This document shows, in pieces, positions 60,381-64,000 of a stretch of DNA of 64,000 bases (positions are counted from its first letter, which is position 1; each line of letters opens with the position of its first letter). Origin of the DNA: Pteria penguin (lineage: Eukaryota > Mollusca > Bivalvia > Pterioida > Pteriidae). The position numbers and the translations under genes were made by a program. Location of the stretch: NCBI GenBank assembly GCA_035048485.1, contig CM068590.1, positions 6,950,329 to 7,014,328 on the forward strand, in the 5' to 3' direction. The notes under the pieces are model-generated. The model was given only the letters and a program-made list of their open reading frames with translations, was not told where the DNA came from and made no database searches.

Positions 60381-60861
60381 AAAACATAACACAGATGTGA
60401 CACGACAATAGTTTTAATATAGATGCACTAGCTATATCTGGGCACGGTTGTTATATCTTAGAGGAGCGAAGACTCCAACAATGAGTCTTAGAGGGCATCC
60501 TTCTCAATTTTAAAATATGCAAATGAATGAACCCTGGTATCAGATGTTCATTATTGCTTCAAAAATAGAAAACGTAGAAAAATTAATAAGAATATGGTTG
60601 AAAAATACAGAGTCCCTTAGGGTTATAACTGTTTAGCACAATATCCGCCAAATTACTATGTTATGACCATCAGTAAGGATCCTGTTGGACAAAGTTGGAC
60701 ACACACTCACAATGTAACCCAATTTGATTCATGTGACTGCTAACTTCAAAAAATAAAATATAGATATAAACAGTATGGCGAACTCAACAACTGTTTATAA
60801 TAAAATAAAATTAAGCAATCGGAAACCCAACATGGTAACTGTAAATACAATTTTAAAAAAG
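60381..60861. other. Non-coding DNA, nothing recognised
   Basis: AT-rich, no convincing frame. It may contain the 3' end of the retroelement on its right, but no terminal repeat could be identified. Confidence 0.4.
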
Positions 60862-61464
60862 CTATGGACACAGCCACGGAGAAAAGAAATTTGGATACTT
60901 AGACAGAAAATTATGTACAGCTTGTTGAATTCTATATAAAGTCATGTGATGACTTCATTGATTATGATGAACTACACGTAGATCATCAGAAAATAACCGG
61001 GTACGTGATGTATAAGTCCCCTTCATTGATAATAAAAGTAGCTATTGCACTATTAATACGAATTCTGGCCTTTTCCAATGCAGCAATGTTTAATTCATTT
61101 CTGTTGCAGAAACGAGTTAAGTTTTGAGACCAAATGAGTTTCGTTTTGGGTCGAAGTTTGAACAGTTTTACCAAAATATTTTTCAAAGACAAAATACTGT
61201 CAATACATTTCCCTCCTGAGCAATATCATCTCACCCAGAATGAATAAATACTAAATGGGGAAGGTCTTCAAATTTTGACAAATTATTTATTTTTTGAAAA
61301 AGTAGACCACATTTCAAACAACCTTGGCCTTGCCAAACATAGGGACACCATTCTTTTTAAGATGTAGTTCTGCGTTCCAATGAAAATTCCAAGCATTCAC
61401 AAAAGCATGTTTAACAATGGAGGATCCAACAATCCAAAGTCTTTTATGATAATCTGTAAGAACT
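60862..61464 (-). pseudogene. SGNH hydrolase domain of the Ngaro-like element, broken
   Basis: Starting right after the recombinase stop, the minus strand reads LWIVGSSIVKHAFVNA (near 61,400-61,445), which matches SGNH block I with the nucleophile Ser in GSS. The block III region reads HSG, a stop, then DDIA near 61,235-61,255, where an intact protein has a G-x-N-D motif. A 68-codon open piece follows (60,986-61,192) with TKLIWSQNLTRF and EKARIRINSAIATFII, typical of the C-terminal half, ending at DLYITYPVIF. A further frame contains RIQQAVHNFLSKYPNFF before TAG at 60,862. In this family the domain is thought to act as an esterase or lipase; here it is interrupted by at least three stops and frame changes. 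Confidence 0.75.
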
Positions 61465-62400
61465 TAATTAGCCTTAGAATATAGAAATTCAAGGATAAGA
61501 CTAGTGGGAATTCGAATGTACATTTTATATGAATTAGACTTCCATCTGCAAAATTGTGCAATATTTTCATGATCAATGCGGCAATGAAAGTATTAGTTGC
61601 AGCACCAATTCTGAATGAATGAGAGGAGTATCTGGCAGGATTGATGCCAATTTTATACAAAACTTTTTAACACCTAGACAACCTGATATCTAGTGACAAG
61701 TGTTCCATTTAAATGAATAAAAAAGAAAACTCTGTAAGTTTGATTGTCATGAACAATTTAACAAGGTTCACTGGCAAAGTGGCGAATTAATTGCCGGTAA
61801 AGCAATATTTGAACCTTTTTTTGACTGATCACTTTTTGAATGAATAATCTTAATTTCGATACAATTAGTTATTGCGTTGTACAATATATTTGAAAATTTA
61901 AGAGCATGTCCATTATCATTAGACGAACTGACCACTAATTTACCAATTCTAAAAAATCCATTTAATGCAAGGGAGAATATAGCTAAAAATAACACAGACT
62001 TGTAATAAGAAAAACAAACCAGTGGTAAATACTTGACTTATTGACGTCTTTTGTGACTGGCAATCTTGAATCAATTCGTTTATCCAATCTAGATACCCGA
62101 GTGAAAGCTTTTTTTAAAACAATAAACATCTGTGTATTGTCCAAAATACCTTGCATTTTGCATTAAATGATATACCAGACATGTAAGATCTCATTGTGCT
62201 AAGTGCATGGTCTAAAATTGACCAGCAGGAAATAAAATCATTTATGTTGTGAACATTCGAGGTCCAATGATGGATATTTCTAACTTTTTCGAAGCAATTA
62301 ATGGCAATTTCATATATTTGTTTGGGTATTTCTTTTGACAATGATGCATTTATAATTTCATTAGATTTGCATCTGTGATAACTTGTAGGAATTGGTCTTG
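61464..62400 (-). pseudogene. Tyrosine recombinase of the Ngaro-like element, frameshifted
   Basis: Read on the minus strand: an N-terminal core-binding-like part with ALSTMRSYMSGISF (near 62,180-62,225); the first catalytic Arg in NGFFRIGKLVVSS (near 61,950); a Lys-containing strand, KIIHSKSDQ; the His-x-x-Arg box in YSSHSFRIGAAT (near 61,600-61,630); and RWKSNSYKMYIR (61,513-61,548) with the likely nucleophile Tyr. The enzyme would integrate circular cDNA by strand exchange. At least three frame changes separate these boxes, one just before RWKSN, and the frame ends at TAA 61,464-61,466. All catalytic boxes are still visible, so decay is moderate. Confidence 0.85.
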
Positions 62401-62695
62401 GAAAATCGTTCCCTTCTGAGAATCTCTGACGGAACTTCGACCACTGCTGTCTAGAAAGAGCATCTGCTATTTCATTTAATGTATCCTTAATATGAACTGC
62501 CTTAGCTATTTTTGATTTTGATGTTTTCCTATTTAACACAGAGATAAATGCATTGTTATCAGTATTTAAGATCTTTTGTTCTTAAGAAATGGACCACAAA
62601 TGTGAAATGAAATGCCATACATAGAGGAAAAAGTTCAACAAAATGCCACCATGACCTAAATTTACCAACATAGCTTCTTATCTATAAAATCAAAA
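62400..62695 (-). pseudogene. RNase H remnant of the Ngaro-like element
   Basis: The minus strand reads WWHFVELFPLCMAFH, then after a frame change KILNTDNNAFISVLN with the conserved T-D-N containing a catalytic Asp, and KDTLNEIADALSRQQWSKFR (around 62,430-62,480), the characteristic C-terminal end of RNase H in retroelements. At least one stop (near 62,587) and one frame change occur. Confidence 0.75.
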
Positions 62696-62699
62696 GTAA

Positions 62700-63035
62700 T
62701 ACGGATATGATAAGCGATGGAGTAGCCGCAATGTACTATCTTTCTTAGGGGCAAAATCTATTGGAGAAATACGCAGAATCGGTAAAGGTTTATTTATAAA
62801 CGGACCAGTTATTCTACCTAATTTAACGTCTTTGTTTACGATATCAAAAGCTTTTTTTCAAGTGAATTAGCGGACTTCAAGTTGTCACATTCTGTTCTTT
62901 GTCTTGGATAGACATAATTAAGTTTAATACCCTCCGAAAATCCATAATTTAACTGCTTTGCAGCAAGTTAATTGGGACAATTAATAAGAAATTCGTTTAA
63001 GACATCTAATTTGATAGGAGTTTTGGCTAAGTTAA
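62700..63035 (-). pseudogene. Reverse transcriptase N-terminal remnant, catalytic core deleted
   Basis: The minus strand reads TPIKLDVLNEFLINCPN (near 62,970-63,030), a stop, LNYGFSEGIKLNYVYP, then after a frame change DVKLGRITGPFINKPLP and SPIDFAPKKDSTLRLLHRLSYP (near 62,705-62,790). These match the fingers region of YR-retroelement reverse transcriptases. The sequence then passes directly into RNase H, so the palm with the catalytic aspartates, several hundred bases, has been deleted near 62,700. Confidence 0.75.
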
Positions 63036-63059
63036 CTAGGTCTTACTGCTCTTAATAAT

Positions 63060-63830
63060 GGAGCCTCCGGGGCTACCACGTTGTGACGGTGAGAATGTTT
63101 GCCTAAAAGGCTGTGGTGTGTTTCTAGATATAAAATTTGCAACATTATTTTTTTGCAATTAAGGATGTGGTTTAGAAAATTGGATGCAAATATGAGCATA
63201 TTTACAAATTTTTTTGGTGCAAGAACCTCTACAGTTAAAATCGTAACACTGAAGAAGATTACTTTTCTCAATGACTGGCTTAACAGTGGCAGTATTGTTA
63301 GGGCCATACATATGTAACAACCATAGTTCTTGGTCAACAACAGACGAAGACATCAGTGGGTTTTCCCTCTTAAATCTTAACTGAATATCGTAGTTTTTCT
63401 AGGCAAGCCCAACTGTACGACTTGTTCCCAACCTGACCGTATGCATGTATTTTACCATGTCAGGTATAGAATATAGGTTTGCGAGAGTATAAGGACTGGC
63501 GTATACTAAAAAGTCGTCTGTCCACTGATTAATATCATTTATTTTGGTACATTTAGATTTTGGAGTTAAATGGATAACACCATTTTTAACAGGAAGTTGT
63601 TTACTGTCATGATTTGGGTCAACTGGCGAAGAAATTAAGCACCCCAGGTCAACATACTCATTATCAATATTTTGGATTTTAATCTTATTAGCAACATTAT
63701 AACCCAAGTCGTCAGCGGTGTTGTTAACCTAGGCAAACACATTATCTGTCTCAAGTTCGGAGAAATCATCGAAGTTACTAATATCTGTTGATTCAGGAGG
63801 CAACGAAGGTGACAAAACTGTGGTATTATT
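63060..63830 (-). pseudogene. Gag-like ORF of the Ngaro-like element, with stops
   Basis: The minus strand encodes an acidic start (DISNFDDFSELETDNVFA), a TAG near 63,728, then a 103-codon stretch (63,399-63,707) ending in INQWTDDFLVYASPYTLA and YMHTVRLGTSRTVGLA. After another TAG come KNYDIQLRFKREN, VVDQELWLLHMYGPN, and a cysteine cluster FNCRGSCTKKICKYAHIC (near 63,180-63,240), a CCCH-type zinc finger found at this place in the family. It ends at FSKPHP and a stop at 63,159; the proline/serine-rich tail continues in degraded form to about 63,060. The role of the intact protein would be RNA binding and particle assembly. Confidence 0.8.
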
Positions 63831-64000
63831 AATAATATACATTATTAAATATATTATATTAATTAATATATTAATATATTATAAAATATATTATTTTTTC
63901 ACTCAAGACAAGGAATTGTAATTAGCCATCCATATACTATCTGGAAGGTACCCGTGCCTTGGGCGCATGTGAACTCTACACAGGCTACCGGTATGGTAAC
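63831..64000. other. AT-rich tract and window end
   Basis: ATTAATATATTAATATATT-type low complexity (63,825-63,895) is followed by 100 bases with no recognised feature. This may be the upstream end of the retroelement. Confidence 0.4.

Larger units (their letters stand above)
60862..63830 (-). mobile_element. Ngaro-like tyrosine-recombinase retroelement, decayed
   Basis: On the minus strand, from right to left, lie remnants of gag with a CCCH zinc finger, the N-terminal part of reverse transcriptase, RNase H, a tyrosine recombinase and an SGNH hydrolase. This order fits YR retrotransposons; a hydrolase rather than a methyltransferase points to the Ngaro group instead of DIRS. The catalytic core of the reverse transcriptase is deleted, and stops and frameshifts occur in every part, so it is dead. 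Terminal split direct repeats were not found; the 5' end may lie beyond base 64,000. Confidence 0.85.

Noticed and set aside
60986..61192. Independent small gene of 68 codons
   Set aside because: Its sequence fits the C-terminal half of the SGNH domain next to it, so it is a fragment of the retroelement.
63099..63317. 72-codon plus-strand frame
   Set aside because: Antisense shadow of the gag zinc-finger region of the Ngaro-like element.

Overview
The window is eukaryotic and looks like intergenic DNA from a bivalve mollusc or a close lophotrochozoan. The evidence is the AT-rich non-coding background, the types of element present (a Penelope-like element with a GIY-YIG domain, a Ngaro-like tyrosine-recombinase retroelement with an SGNH hydrolase domain, a short element with CAGTGGCGGATCC ends) and a repeat opening with a GCCCCCG/CGGGGGC hairpin that I associate with bivalves. 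The species cannot be named from sequence alone. No complete host gene, tRNA or rRNA is visible.

Positions 1 to about 44,384 (69% of the window) are one uninterrupted minisatellite with a 29-bp unit, roughly 1,500 copies, running off the left edge. It has higher-order structure: variant units recur in the same order over kilobases, giving duplicated blocks (14.3-17.7 kb copied at 26.1-29.5 kb; 18.1-20.4 kb at 21.1-23.5 kb; 34.9-37.5 kb at 40.1-42.7 kb; 31.3-32.2 kb at 33.4-34.2 kb). It also has a short perfect core (37,621-37,794) followed by a zone of irregular single-base deletions (about 38.1-39.06 kb) that may be an unpolished assembly join. Because 29 is not a multiple of 3 and the minus-strand consensus has no stop codon, the array yields long open frames in all three minus frames. 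These are an arithmetic artefact and are not annotated as genes.

Positions 44,385 to 64,000 hold ordinary AT-rich sequence full of decayed mobile elements. In order: a hAT-like miniature element (45,997); a broken DEDDh exonuclease-like reading frame on the minus strand (46.3-47.2 kb); CA/TA microsatellites; a 4.9-kb stretch bounded by inverted repeats (47,994-52,895) carrying a SAP-like reading frame and, nested within it, a 1.94-kb element with 90-bp terminal inverted repeats; a Penelope-like fragment cut off by a TA microsatellite (53.0-53.5 kb); a 31-bp minisatellite with two subfamilies (54.5-55.8 kb); a possible last exon of a host gene (57.7-57.95 kb, minus); a 1,578-bp inverted-repeat element inserted into a tandem repeat whose uninterrupted copy lies next door (58.6-60.2 kb); and a relic Ngaro-like retroelement on the minus strand (60.86-63.83 kb) with gag, partial RT, RNase H, tyrosine recombinase and SGNH remnants.

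The genes here do not form a pathway. They are remnants of independent transposons, several nested. The strongest items for follow-up are the giant minisatellite with its block duplications, the two non-autonomous inverted-repeat elements with mappable target sites, and the Ngaro-like relic.
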